Assembly: GCF_014646915.1 (NCBI RefSeq)
Contig: NZ_BMOE01000002.1
Span: 844-64,843 of the forward strand
DNA length: 64,000 nucleotides
Reading direction: 5' to 3'
Source: Deinococcus aquiradiocola
GTDB lineage: Bacteria > Deinococcota > Deinococci > Deinococcales > Deinococcaceae
The notes beneath the pieces were generated by a model. That model saw only the letters and a list, made by a program, of their open reading frames with translations, had not been told where the DNA came from and made no database searches. Shown here one piece after another: positions 28,335 to 36,926 of this stretch. Within the stretch, counting starts at the first letter, position 1; each line of letters opens with the position of its first letter. Both the position numbers and the translations under genes were made by a program.

Positions 28335-29185
28335 GAGCGGGGCCTCAGGGCGTCCGCGAGCCCGTCGCCGAGCAGGCTGAAGGTCAGGCCGGCCAGGGTC
28401 AGGGCCATGCCGGGGAAGGTGCTGATCCACCACGCGGTCACCATGAAGTTCTTGCCGTCGGCGACCATCACGCCCCACTCCGGGGTGGGCGGCTGCGCGC
28501 CGAGCCCCAGGTAACCGAGGGACGCGCCGAGCAGGATGCCGAGACTCATGTCGGTCATGAGGTACACGATGGCGGGCGTGACGGCGTTCGGGAGCAGGTG
28601 ACGCAGCAGCACGCGCGACGGGCTGTACCCCAGCACCTGCGCGGCCTGCGCGTACTCCGCCCCCTTCTGCGTGCGGACCTCGCCGCGCGTGAGCCGCCAG
28701 TAGCTGACCCAGCCGACCGCGCTGACCGCGATGTACATGTTCGTGAGGCCCGGCCCGAGCACCGCCACGATGGCGATCACGAGCACCAGGAACGGAAAGA
28801 CGACCACGAGGTCCGCGAGGCGGCCGACCACGGCGTCCAGCACGCCGCCCCGGAAGGCGGTGACCGCGCCGAGCAGCGTGCCGAACACGAACGGGAAGAG
28901 GGTCGTGAGAAGGGCGATCTGCAGGTCGATGCGGGTGCCGTGCACCACGCGGCTCAGCACGTCCCGCCCGAAGTTGTCGGTCCCGAAGGGATGCTTCCCG
29001 GTCGGTCCCTTCAGAATGGCGGTGTAGTCGAAGTCGGTGGGGCTGAACGGCGTGAAGAGCCGCGGGAAGGCGGCCGCCGCGAGCAGCAGGGCCAGCAGCA
29101 GCAGTCCCAGCACGAGGGTGGGTTTGGGGAGGCGTCTGCGCGTGGCGCGGGGCCGGGCGCGCGGCGCGTCGAGCGTGGTGATCAC
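28331..29185 (-). CDS. dppC: Peptide ABC transporter permease (DppC type)
   Basis: 284 residues. An N-terminal membrane segment (LVLGLLLLALLLAAAAF) is followed by the OppC-type periplasmic motif HPFGTDNFGRDVLSRVVHG near 65-83, five further segments, and the ATPase-contact loop AEYAQAAQVLGYSPSRVLLRHLLPN. The GTG start has CGGAGG upstream. It lies 58 bp after dppB. Confidence 0.9.
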   Translation of the reverse strand: MITTLDAPRARPRATRRRLPKPTLVLGLLLLALLLAAAAFPRLFTPFSPTDFDYTAILKGPTGKHPFGTDNFGRDVLSRVVHGTRIDLQIALLTTLFPFVFGTLLGAVTAFRGGVLDAVVGRLADLVVVFPFLVLVIAIVAVLGPGLTNMYIAVSAVGWVSYWRLTRGEVRTQKGAEYAQAAQVLGYSPSRVLLRHLLPNAVTPAIVYLMTDMSLGILLGASLGYLGLGAQPPTPEWGVMVADGKNFMVTAWWISTFPGMALTLAGLTFSLLGDGLADALRPRS

Positions 29186-29243
29186 TTGAACCTCCGGAAC
29201 ACGAATCGTTCTACCGTCCTAGTACGGAACGGGAATACGGCAC

Positions 29244-30182
29244 TCATACGGCCTCCACGCGCGGATCAAGCCGGGCGTGCAGCAGGTCCGTCGCCAGGAA
29301 CACCAGCGACACCAGCAGCGCGAACACCAGCGTGAGCCCCTGCACCACCGGGTAGTCGCGGCTGAAGATGGCGTCCACCATCAGACGCCCCACCCCCGGA
29401 ATGGCGAACACCGTCTCGGTGATGACGGCCCCGCCGATCAGCGCGCCCACGTTCAGGCCCAGCAGCGTCACCGTGCTGATCAGGGCGTTGCGCAGCACGT
29501 GCCGCGACAGGATCACGGACGAACGCAGGCCCTTCGCACGCGCGAACTCCACGTACTCGGCCGTCAGCACCTCGATCACGCTGCTGCGCAAGGTCCGGAC
29601 AAGCACCGCCGCGAGGTTCAGGCCCAGCGTCAGCGCAGGCAGGAACAGGTGCGACAGGTGCTCCCCGAACGTCACGCCGTACCCGCCGATGGGAAACAGA
29701 CCCATCCGCGCGCCGAGCAGCGTCAGCAGCTGCAGCCCCAGGTAGAAGACCGGCAGCGACAATCCCACCTGAAACACGCCGCGAATCACGACGTCCACCC
29801 AGGTGTTGCGCCGCACGGCCGCCAGCACCGCCAGCGGCACCGCCAGCAGCACCCCGATCAGGGCCGCGTACACCGTCAGGAACAGCGTGACGGGCAGGCG
29901 CTCCGTCACGAGCTGCAGGACCGGCACCTTCAGGTTGATGCTCTCCCCGAGGTTGCCGTGCAGCAGGCCCCACACGAACAGCCCGAACTGCACGACGAGC
30001 GGCCGGTCCAGCCCCAGTTCACGGTTGGCGCGCGCCACGATGTCGGGCGTGGCCCGGTCCCCGAGCAGCGTGCTGACGGGATCGCCCGGAATGAGGTGCA
30101 CCAGCAGGAAGATGAGCACCATGACCGCCAGGAACAGCGGAATGATCTGAAACAGCCGACGAATCACGAACGATGAACCCAT
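29244..30182 (-). CDS. dppB: Peptide ABC transporter permease (DppB type)
   Basis: 312 residues with six membrane segments. The N-terminus FVIRRLFQIIPLFLAVMVLIFLLVHLIPGDP is diagnostic of DppB/OppB. The contact loop is VEFARAKGLRSSVILSRHVLRNAL near 220. It forms the channel with DppC. ATG at 30182. Confidence 0.92.
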   Translation of the reverse strand: MGSSFVIRRLFQIIPLFLAVMVLIFLLVHLIPGDPVSTLLGDRATPDIVARANRELGLDRPLVVQFGLFVWGLLHGNLGESINLKVPVLQLVTERLPVTLFLTVYAALIGVLLAVPLAVLAAVRRNTWVDVVIRGVFQVGLSLPVFYLGLQLLTLLGARMGLFPIGGYGVTFGEHLSHLFLPALTLGLNLAAVLVRTLRSSVIEVLTAEYVEFARAKGLRSSVILSRHVLRNALISTVTLLGLNVGALIGGAVITETVFAIPGVGRLMVDAIFSRDYPVVQGLTLVFALLVSLVFLATDLLHARLDPRVEAV

Positions 30183-30342
30183 GCGCCCTCCCGGCGGGCC
30201 GCGACCCTCACGCGGACCCTCGACGTTCCCCGGAGGCGGGGCAGGGCCGTGGCCCGCTCCCGCCCGTCACCTGGGACAGTCCTGCTCTCCCGGCGGGCGA
30301 GGCGACGTTCGCCCTGCCCGCCGGGTTCCGAAACCTCCCGCC

Positions 30343-31938
30343 CTACTTCTCGATGGAGGTGCGTTCGAAGATGTTGTAGCCGAGCGGAATCTGGATGAAG
30401 CCCTTCACGTTCTTGGTGAGCGCCACCGGGTACGGCGTTTCGAACAGGTACACGGTCGGCGCGGCGTTCGTGTAGAGGGTCTGAATCTGCCGGTACAGGC
30501 CGGCGCGCTTCACGCGGCTCGTCTCCTGCTGGCTCTGGTCGAAGAGCTTCTCGATGGCGTCGCTGCGGAAGCCGGTGTGCGCGGCCTCGGTCGCGCCGGA
30601 GACGGCGTAGTAGCCGGTGATCTCGCTGGGGTCGGCGATGTCGTCCGTCCACGCGCCGGTCCGCATCTGGAAGTCGTTGGCGCGGTAGCGGGCGGTCTTG
30701 GTGGCCGCGTCGAGCTGCTCGATCTTCAGGCGCACGCCGACCGCGCCCCACATCTGCTGCAGGGCCGTCAGGAGCGCCTGGTCGTCGGCGCTGCCGCTGG
30801 TGGCCATGCTGGTCACGTCGATGCCGTTCCTGTACCCGGCGGCGGCCAGCAGGGCCTTGGCCTTGGCGGGGTCATAGGTGTAGCCCTTCTGGGAGGCGTC
30901 AAAGAGCGGCGTGGCGGACGACATGTAGGACTTCATGGGTTTGCCGGTCCCGAAGGTGACGAGGGCGATCAGCGCGTCGCGGTTCACGGCGTAGTTCAGT
31001 GCCTGGCGCACGCGGACGTCGGAGAGGGGGTTGGCCGTGCCGTCCTTGAGTTTGGGGCGGTTGTTCATGATGATGTCGTTCACCTTGGTGGACGGGAAGA
31101 GCATCATGTTCAGCTTGGGGCTGGCCTTGAGTTCCGCGACGCGGCTGAGCGGGATGAATTCGGCGCCCTGGATCTCGCCCGCCTGCAGTTTCAGGATACG
31201 GGTGTTGTCGTCGGGGATGATCTCGAAGCGCAGCGTGTCGAGGTAGGGGAGGGCTTTGCCGTCCTCGCCTTTCTTCCAGTAGTAGGGGTTGCGTTTCAGG
31301 ACCATGTACGAGCCGCGCTTCCATTCGCTGAGCACGAAGGGGCCGGATCCGACGGGTTTCTCGGCGAAGGCTTTGGCTTTCGCGGCATCGTTCGCGCCGG
31401 GCGCGGCCGCGAAGAGTTTCTGCGGCATGATGGCGGAGTTGAAGGTGGCGAGTGCGGACGGCAGGGTGGGGTCGGGGTGCTTGAGGGTGAGCGTGACGAC
31501 GTTCCCGCTGGCGGCGACGCTCTGGATGGATTCCAGCAGGCCGTTCCACGCGCCGTTGTCGGGGTTGCGGGCGCGGTCGAGGCTCCACTTGACGTCGGCG
31601 GACGTGATGGGGCTGCCGTCCGCGAAGCGGATGCCGCTGCGCAGCACGAGGCGCATGCTCTTGCCGTCGCCGGAGACGACGTAGGTGGAGGCGAGGCCGG
31701 GCCGGACGCTCTTGCCGTCGTCGGTGGGCTGCAGCAGGGTGTCGTAGAGGTTCGTGAGGATCCAGATGTCGAGGTTCGCGTCGTTCAGGACCGGGTCGAG
31801 GAACAGAGAGTCGGCGTAGCGGCCGTAGGTCAGCTGTCCTCCCCGGGTGACGGCCTGGCTCTGCCCGAGACTCAGGGCGGCCAGCAGGGTGAGCGCGGCG
31901 CGGACGGTGGACGGGCGGACAATGCTTCCTCGATTCAT
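30343..31938 (-). CDS. dppA: Peptide/opine-type substrate-binding protein (SBP_bac_5)
   Basis: 531 residues, standard for family 5 binding proteins. The signal peptide is about residues 1-29 (AALTLLAALSLGQSQA). Family motifs include LVLRSGIRFADGSPITSADVKWSLDRA near 105 and VRVRQALNYAVNRDALI near 300. ATG follows GGAGG. It is the first gene of the operon; its promoter overlaps a strong palindrome. The ligand could be a di/oligopeptide or other amide; the exact ligand is unknown. Confidence 0.9.
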   Translation of the reverse strand: MNRGSIVRPSTVRAALTLLAALSLGQSQAVTRGGQLTYGRYADSLFLDPVLNDANLDIWILTNLYDTLLQPTDDGKSVRPGLASTYVVSGDGKSMRLVLRSGIRFADGSPITSADVKWSLDRARNPDNGAWNGLLESIQSVAASGNVVTLTLKHPDPTLPSALATFNSAIMPQKLFAAAPGANDAAKAKAFAEKPVGSGPFVLSEWKRGSYMVLKRNPYYWKKGEDGKALPYLDTLRFEIIPDDNTRILKLQAGEIQGAEFIPLSRVAELKASPKLNMMLFPSTKVNDIIMNNRPKLKDGTANPLSDVRVRQALNYAVNRDALIALVTFGTGKPMKSYMSSATPLFDASQKGYTYDPAKAKALLAAAGYRNGIDVTSMATSGSADDQALLTALQQMWGAVGVRLKIEQLDAATKTARYRANDFQMRTGAWTDDIADPSEITGYYAVSGATEAAHTGFRSDAIEKLFDQSQQETSRVKRAGLYRQIQTLYTNAAPTVYLFETPYPVALTKNVKGFIQIPLGYNIFERTSIEK

Positions 31939-31968
31939 AGGTGAACCTCCACGAAACAGTCGCTAAAT

Positions 31969-32007
31969 TGTTCTATAACGATAGAACACTTATGAGCGGA
32001 AGGTCAA
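31969..32007 (-). promoter_or_regulatory. Promoter and operator of the dpp/creatininase operon
   Basis: On the minus strand, -35 TTGACC (32002-32007), an 18-bp spacer and -10 TATCGT (31978-31983) precede dppA. The -10 lies inside the 20-bp palindrome TGTTCTAT-CGTT-ATAGAACA (31969-31988), which has perfect 8-bp arms. A repressor bound there would block RNA polymerase; the GntR protein of the operon is the best candidate (inference). Confidence 0.7.
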
Positions 32008-32109
32008 GGGAGAGTCAGCCGGGCAGCCGGACCATGAATCGACGCCGGACCGGCCCGGTTCCTCACCGCCCTTCCCGGGCGCCGGCACGACGGCTCCGGA
32101 CCTCGTCTC

Positions 32110-32124
32110 TAGACGACCGGTCTA
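32110..32124. promoter_or_regulatory. TetR-type operator TAGAC-GACCG-GTCTA
   Basis: A 15-bp inverted repeat with perfect 5-bp arms, of the TAGAC...GTCTA type bound by LmrA/YxaF/AcuR-like TetR proteins. It lies 20 bp before the TetR gene; a -10-like TATGCT (32133-32138) follows 8 bp later, so the transcript is probably nearly leaderless. Confidence 0.65.
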
Positions 32125-32144
32125 ATCAGATGTATGCTGGGGGC

Positions 32145-32750
32145 GTGACTGGCTCAGCATCCCGAACCCAGACCCGTCAGCACCTGCTGGATGTCGGCCG
32201 GACCCTCATCCTGCAGCGGGGATACGGTGGCGTGGGCCTCAAGGAACTGCTCGACGAGAGCGGCGTCCCGAAAGGCTCCTTCTACCACTACTTCGCCTCG
32301 AAGGAAGCCTTCGGCGTCACGCTGCTCGAAACGTACTTCCAGGAGTACGAGACGCGCCTGCAGGCCCTCTTCGTCCAGCCGACCGGCGCCCTCGACCGCC
32401 TGATGCGCTTCTGGCAGGCGTGGCTCGACCACGTCGACGCGAGCGGCATCGCTCACCGCTGCCTGGTCGTGAAACTCGCCGCCGAGATCGCCGACCTCTC
32501 GGACCCCATGCGCGAGGTCGTGCACGCGGGCACCACCCGCCTGATCGAACGGGTCGCGGCCGTCATCGCCGAGGGCCAGCAGGACGGCACCGTGAACGCC
32601 GCCATGCCCCCCCTGCCGCTGTCCCGCACCCTGTACGGGCAGTGGATCGGCGCGGCCGTGCTCGCCAAGGTCGACCGCAACCCCGCTGCACTGCAGGACG
32701 CGCTCACCATCACCCGCCACATGCTCACGCCCCAAGGAGGCACCCCATGA
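32145..32750 (+). CDS. TetR/AcrR-family regulator (YxaF/LmrA-like)
   Basis: 201 residues. N-terminal HTH: TRQHLLDVGRTLILQRGYGGVGLKELLDESGVPKGSFYHYFASKEAF near 8-55, with the GVPKGSFYHYF motif of this group. The C-terminal ligand domain is helical. The start is taken at GTG 32145, 7 nt after a -10-like TATGCT; ATG 32130 is an in-frame alternative. It overlaps the Ohr gene by ATGA, so it probably controls itself, Ohr and the MDR gene through the site at 32110. Confidence 0.87.
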   Translation: MTGSASRTQTRQHLLDVGRTLILQRGYGGVGLKELLDESGVPKGSFYHYFASKEAFGVTLLETYFQEYETRLQALFVQPTGALDRLMRFWQAWLDHVDASGIAHRCLVVKLAAEIADLSDPMREVVHAGTTRLIERVAAVIAEGQQDGTVNAAMPPLPLSRTLYGQWIGAAVLAKVDRNPAALQDALTITRHMLTPQGGTP

Positions 32751-33157
32751 AGATCTTCTACAAGACCCGCGCCACCGCCACCGGCGGCCGTTCCGGCCGC
32801 ACCGCCCTCGACGACGGCAGCCTCGCCTTCGACCTCGCCGTGCCCGGCAGCAGCAAACCCGGCGCGAACCCCGAACAGCTGTTCGCACTCGGGTACGCCG
32901 CCTGCTTCGACAACGCCATGCAGGGCGTCGCCAAGGAAATGAAACTCGGGGCCTTCGAGACGAGCACCTCCGCGCAGGTCGGCATCGGCCAGCGCGCCGA
33001 GGGCGGCTACGCGCTCGACATCGACCTGTACGTCACCCTGAACGGCCTGGACGAGGCGACCGCCCAGAAGCTCGTGGAGGCGACGCACCAGGTCTGCCCG
33101 TACTCCAACGCCACGCGCGGCAACGTCGACGTCCGCCTGCACGTCACGGTGGCCTGA
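32747..33157 (+). CDS. ohr: Organic hydroperoxide resistance protein (Ohr/OsmC)
   Basis: 136 residues, the Ohr length. The two redox cysteines are Cys53 (GYAACFDNAM) and Cys117 (CPYSNATRGN), with the conserved Arg near 18 and Glu43. Ohr reduces organic hydroperoxides, using lipoylated proteins as reductant. Ohr is usually controlled by the MarR protein OhrR; here a TetR gene is coupled to it instead. AAGGAGG lies before the ATG. Confidence 0.9.
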   Translation: MKIFYKTRATATGGRSGRTALDDGSLAFDLAVPGSSKPGANPEQLFALGYAACFDNAMQGVAKEMKLGAFETSTSAQVGIGQRAEGGYALDIDLYVTLNGLDEATAQKLVEATHQVCPYSNATRGNVDVRLHVTVA

Positions 33158-33158
33158 C

Positions 33159-34136
33159 ATGAAGACCCTGACCTACCACGCCTTCGGTGAACCGCAGGAC
33201 GTGCTGGCCGTGCACGACGCGCCCACCCCCGAGCCCGCCGAGGGCCAGGTGCGCGTCCGCACCACCCTGTCCGCCATCCACAACCACGACCTGTGGACGG
33301 TGCGCGGCACGTACGGGTACCGCCCGACCCTGCCCGCCATCGGCGGCACCGAGGCCGTCGGCGTGATCGACGCGGTCGGCGCGGGCGTCGACGCGGCCCT
33401 GATAGGCCGCCGCGTGACCACCGCCGCCGGACGCGGCACGTGGGCCGAAGCGTTCCTGGCACCCGCCAGCGCTGTCATCCCACTGCCCGGGGAGATCACG
33501 GACGAGGCCGGCGCGCAGCTGATGGCCATGCCGTTCAGCGCCCTCGCACTGCTCGAAACCCTGAACGTGCAGCCGGGCGACTGGATCATCCAGAACGCCG
33601 CGAACGGCGCGGTCGGCCGCACCCTGGCCCTGCTGGGCCACGCGCGCGGCGTGAACGTCATCAACCTCGTGCGCCGCCAGGACGGCGTGACGGACCTCGC
33701 AGCCCAGGGCATCCAGTACACCTTCGCCACCGACACCGACCACTGGAAGGACGACGTGAAGGCCCTCGTCGGGGACGCCCCCATCCGCGCGGCCGTCGAC
33801 TCCATCGGCGGGACCGCGTCCGGCGACCTCGCGCAGCTGCTCGGCATGGACGGCGTGCTGGTGTCCTTCGGGTCCATGAAGGGCGAAGCGATGCAGATCT
33901 CCTCCGGCGACGTGATCTTCAAGCACCTGACCGTCAAGGGCTTCTGGGGCAGCCGCATCATCGGCGACATGGCCCCCGAGGAACGCGCCCGCCTGACGCG
34001 CGAACTGGTGACGCTCGTCGCGAGCGGCGACCTTCCCCTGCCGGTCGCGGGCACGTACGCCCTGACCGACATCCGTGACGCGGTCGGCGCGTCCCTGACG
34101 CCCGGCAAGACCGGCAAGGTCCTCCTGAAACCCTGA
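33159..34136 (+). CDS. Zinc-free MDR oxidoreductase (quinone oxidoreductase-like)
   Basis: 325 residues. GroES-like N-domain (EGQVRVRTTLSAIHNHDLWTVRGTYG) and nucleotide domain (DWIIQNAANGAVGRTLALLGHARGVNVI). The structural-zinc cysteines of alcohol dehydrogenases are absent, placing it with NADPH quinone/enoyl reductases. It starts 1 bp after Ohr, so it is in the same stress operon and may reduce reactive carbonyls or quinones. Confidence 0.87.
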   Translation: MKTLTYHAFGEPQDVLAVHDAPTPEPAEGQVRVRTTLSAIHNHDLWTVRGTYGYRPTLPAIGGTEAVGVIDAVGAGVDAALIGRRVTTAAGRGTWAEAFLAPASAVIPLPGEITDEAGAQLMAMPFSALALLETLNVQPGDWIIQNAANGAVGRTLALLGHARGVNVINLVRRQDGVTDLAAQGIQYTFATDTDHWKDDVKALVGDAPIRAAVDSIGGTASGDLAQLLGMDGVLVSFGSMKGEAMQISSGDVIFKHLTVKGFWGSRIIGDMAPEERARLTRELVTLVASGDLPLPVAGTYALTDIRDAVGASLTPGKTGKVLLKP

Positions 34137-34144
34137 CACCGGCA

Positions 34145-34194
34145 GGAAGGAGGGCGGAGTTCAGCCGTGACGTGCTGAACTCCGCCCTCCTTCC
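34145..34194. terminator. Strong bidirectional terminator hairpin
   Basis: A 21-bp perfect stem (34145-34165 with 34174-34194) around an 8-nt loop CGTGACGT. It lies between the stop of the MDR gene (plus) and the stop of the L28 gene (minus), which converge here. There is no long T-run, but the stem is exceptionally long. Confidence 0.8.
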
Positions 34195-34207
34195 CGTCTC
34201 TGCCGCT

Positions 34208-34453
34208 TCAGCGCAGCTGAACGCCGGGAACGCGGCCCGCCGTGACGCTCCGCAGCGCACGGGCGGACAGCCAGACCGTGCGGACGGTCCCGGAAGTCAG
34301 GACGCGTTTCTTCTGCAGGTTCGCTTTCTGCACGCGGCGGTGCTTGCCCGTCACCTTGCGGCCGACGCCGCCTGCGGCGCGCGCCCGGCCGCGCCGCGTG
34401 ACGCGGTGCACGACCATCCTGGACCGGCCCGTGAGACTGCACTTCCTGCTCAT
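34208..34453 (-). CDS. rpmB: Ribosomal protein L28 (probable Zur-linked paralogue)
   Basis: 81 residues matching L28 throughout: MSRKCSLTGRSRMVVHRV, ARAAGGVGRKVTGKHRRVQKANLQKKRV, VRTVWLSARALRSV. AGGAG precedes the ATG. Only one cysteine (Cys5) is present, so there is no four-cysteine zinc ribbon. It follows a COG0523 GTPase gene by 94 bp on the same strand. Zinc-independent ribosomal protein paralogues beside COG0523 genes are a known zinc-starvation arrangement; whether another L28 gene exists elsewhere cannot be seen here. Confidence 0.88.
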   Translation of the reverse strand: MSRKCSLTGRSRMVVHRVTRRGRARAAGGVGRKVTGKHRRVQKANLQKKRVLTSGTVRTVWLSARALRSVTAGRVPGVQLR

Positions 34454-34547
34454 CTGTTCTCCTTTCCGGCCGCGCCGGGCTGCGGGTTGCTTCCGTCCGT
34501 CCGCGAAGGACGGAATGCGTGTCTCTCTGCGCCGCCGCGGGCCGCGT

Positions 34548-35642
34548 TCAACGGGTGGCGCGTGCGGGCGCGGTGCCCGGCGCGTGTCCACGTGGCGTGT
34601 CCGCCTGGGCCTGTCCCATCAGGGCGTCGATGCCGTCCGGATCGAGGTCTGTGCCGATGAAGACGATCTCGCTGAACGCGTCGCCCGGGTCGTTCCACTC
34701 GCCCGCCAGTTCCAGCGACAGGAACCGCCCCGTGTGGTTCCACAGGGTGGCCCCGGCACTTCCGGCGATGTCGATCCAGCCTTTGGAGCGGATCACGTTG
34801 CGCGGCAGGCCGGAACGCAGGGCGTCCGAGAGGCGCGCGTCGTCGAAAGGGACGTGCGAGCGGTACACGTAGCTGCTCAGACCGAACGCCTCGCTTTCCG
34901 GCACGTGCTCCTTCCCGAGTTCCTCCATCCAGGCGTCCATCTGCATCAGGCGCTCGGCGTCGAAGAGGCGCACGTCCAGCAGGTCGTGGACGGGCAGCTC
35001 GCCGCGCACGCTCTCCAGAATGCGGGCGCGGGGGTTGGTGATGGCGATCAGGCCGCGCAGCCGGGCGACGCTGGCGGGGTCGGCCACGTCGAGCTTGTTG
35101 AGGACCACAATGTCCGCGAACTCGATCTGCTCGGCCAGCAGTTCCCCGAAGCCGCGCTGCGCGTCGTCGCCGGGCACGGTGTCGCGCCGCATCCACAGCT
35201 CGAAGAACTGGGCGCTGTCCACCACGGTGATCATGGCGTCCACGTGCACGCGGCCGGTGAGGTCGGGGATGTCGTCCTCCAGTTCGAGTTCCTCGGGCGT
35301 GAGGCAGAAGGCCTGCGCGATGGGGAGCGGTTCGCCAATGCCGGTCGATTCGATCAGGATCAGGTCGAGGTCGCGTTCGCGCAGGAGGGCGTCGACCGCT
35401 TCGAGCAGGTCGCCGCGCAGCGTGCAGCAGATGCAGCCGTTGCTGAGTTCGATGGTCTTCTCGTCCGTCCGGACGACAAGCGAGGCGTCCACGTTGACTT
35501 CCCCGAACTCGTTGACGATGACGGCGATCCTGCGGCCGTCCTGGTTGGCGAGGAGGCGGTTCATGAGAGTGGTCTTGCCCGCGCCGAGGAAGCCGCACAG
35601 CACGGTGATGGGAACGGAACGGGAGGGTGGGGTGTGGGTCAT
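34548..35642 (-). CDS. COG0523 (CobW/ZigA-type) metallochaperone GTPase
   Basis: 364 residues. Walker [10 protein letters not shown] at 17-25, the canonical metal motif CICC at 70-73 ([12 protein letters not shown]), switch ESTGIGEP, G4 motif NKLD, and a C-terminal CobW_C domain ([20 protein letters not shown]). The family delivers zinc to client enzymes under deficiency. ATG at 35642. A leader of about 250 nt separates it from the shared palindrome at 35901; the frame continuing upstream looks non-coding. It is probably co-transcribed with L28. Confidence 0.9.
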   Translation of the reverse strand: MTHTPPSRSVPITVLCGFLGAGKTTLMNRLLANQDGRRIAVIVNEFGEVNVDASLVVRTDEKTIELSNGCICCTLRGDLLEAVDALLRERDLDLILIESTGIGEPLPIAQAFCLTPEELELEDDIPDLTGRVHVDAMITVVDSAQFFELWMRRDTVPGDDAQRGFGELLAEQIEFADIVVLNKLDVADPASVARLRGLIAITNPRARILESVRGELPVHDLLDVRLFDAERLMQMDAWMEELGKEHVPESEAFGLSSYVYRSHVPFDDARLSDALRSGLPRNVIRSKGWIDIAGSAGATLWNHTGRFLSLELAGEWNDPGDAFSEIVFIGTDLDPDGIDALMGQAQADTPRGHAPGTAPARATR

Positions 35643-35900
35643 GGTTGGGGTCCTCGTGGTGGGAGTGGCGGGCCGACCGCACCGATGGGGGAGGGCGGGG
35701 CGTTGCCGTGGGGGTGGCCGGGCCTGGGCACGCCCCGAACGACGTGAGGGTGAGCGGGGCGCAGGCCTGAAGAGAAGGCGTTCTCGCCGGAAGGGGTGTG
35801 ACCGGGAGCCCCGGAGGTCGGCCAGAGAGGCGAAATCGGCTTTCTGGCAATGGCTGAACAGGGGTACTGGATGGGACGGAGGAGGTTCTCGCCTCCGTAT

Positions 35901-35922
35901 TGAGAATAGTATATCATTATCA
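35901..35922. promoter_or_regulatory. Zur/Fur-like operator between divergent COG0523 genes
   Basis: A 22-bp AT-rich imperfect palindrome of the form TGAnAATnnTATAnnATTnTCA in otherwise GC-rich DNA. It lies 33 bp before the plus-strand COG0523 gene, and likely -10 elements (for example TATCAT) lie within it. Shape and context fit a zinc-responsive Fur-family repressor controlling both directions. Confidence 0.7.
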
Positions 35923-35954
35923 TCCGCCGGGTCCAGTCCCGGAAAGGAGCCCTC

Positions 35955-36926
35955 ATGCCCCCACGCCACGACCGCATCCCCGTGACCGTCATCGGCGGCT
36001 TCCTCGGAAGCGGGAAGACCACCCTGCTCAACCACCTCATCCGCACCGCAGACCGGACCTTCGGCGTCATCGTCAACGAGTTCGGCGACCAGGGCATCGA
36101 CGGCGCCCTCATCCAGAACCTGGACGACAACGTCACCGAACTCACCGGCGGCTGCCTGTACTGCACCGCCAGACACGACCTCGTCGCGGCCCTCGTCAGG
36201 CTCGCCACGCACACACGGCCCCCCAACCACATCCTCGTCGAACTGAGCGGCCTCGCCGACCCGGCCCCCGTCCTGCAGACCCTGCTGACACCCGACGTGA
36301 GCGCCGTCTTCGAACTGGACGGCCTGATCACGGTCGTGGACGCCCGGAATCTCCACCACACCCTGCAGCACCACCCCGAGGCCGCCCTGCAGCTCGCCTA
36401 CGCGAACGTGACCGTGATCAACAAGGCCGACCTGGCCGGACCGGACCTCGTCCGCCAGACGTGCCGGACCGCCCTGCAGCTCGCCCCACTGGCCCGCACC
36501 GTCACCGGCACGCACAGCCGGGTGCATGCCGGACACCTGCTGAACCTCCGCGCCTTCTGCGGACCGTGGCGGCCTCACGGGCACACGCACGCCCACACGC
36601 CCGGCCTGACCAGCTTCACGCTCCGCACGCACCGGCCCCTGAACACCCCCGTCTGGGAACGGTTCCTGCACACCTACGTCCTCTCCCGGCCCGGCGACGT
36701 GCTGCGCGTCAAGGGCTTCCTCGCCCTCCACGGCATTCCCGAACGGGTGACGTTCCAGGCGGTCCGGGACGTGTTCACGGCCGACGTCATGCCCGGCACA
36801 CGGCACGACGGCACCTCGCACCTCGTGTTGATCGGGCGCGACCTGAACGCACAGGAGTACCGGGAGGCCTTCCACGCCCTGCACCGCTGGCCGACCGGCC
36901 CGACCACCCCGCACGGTCGGGCGTGA
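35955..36926 (+). CDS. COG0523 GTPase with altered metal motif (CLYC)
   Basis: 323 residues. Walker [11 protein letters not shown] at 14-23, [10 protein letters not shown] near 41, [12 protein letters not shown]. The metal motif reads C67-L-Y69-C70, so the central cysteine of CxCC is Tyr. A His-rich loop [10 protein letters not shown] near 207 precedes a CobW_C domain. AAGGAG precedes the ATG. It is divergent from the canonical paralogue and shares the Zur-like box. Tyr69 and the His loop suggest different metal handling. It overlaps the next gene by GTGA. Confidence 0.88.
   Translation: MPPRHDRIPVTVIGGFLGSGKTTLLNHLIRTADRTFGVIVNEFGDQGIDGALIQNLDDNVTELTGGCLYCTARHDLVAALVRLATHTRPPNHILVELSGLADPAPVLQTLLTPDVSAVFELDGLITVVDARNLHHTLQHHPEAALQLAYANVTVINKADLAGPDLVRQTCRTALQLAPLARTVTGTHSRVHAGHLLNLRAFCGPWRPHGHTHAHTPGLTSFTLRTHRPLNTPVWERFLHTYVLSRPGDVLRVKGFLALHGIPERVTFQAVRDVFTADVMPGTRHDGTSHLVLIGRDLNAQEYREAFHALHRWPTGPTTPHGRA

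Noticed and set aside
29186..29243. GTTC...GAAC-like symmetry in the dppB-dppC gap as an operator
   Set aside because: Arms match too poorly, and the gap is internal to an operon.
30181..31944. 587-residue plus-strand frame opposite the binding-protein gene
   Set aside because: Gly/Val/Arg-rich antisense shadow; the minus-strand gene has a signal peptide and family motifs.
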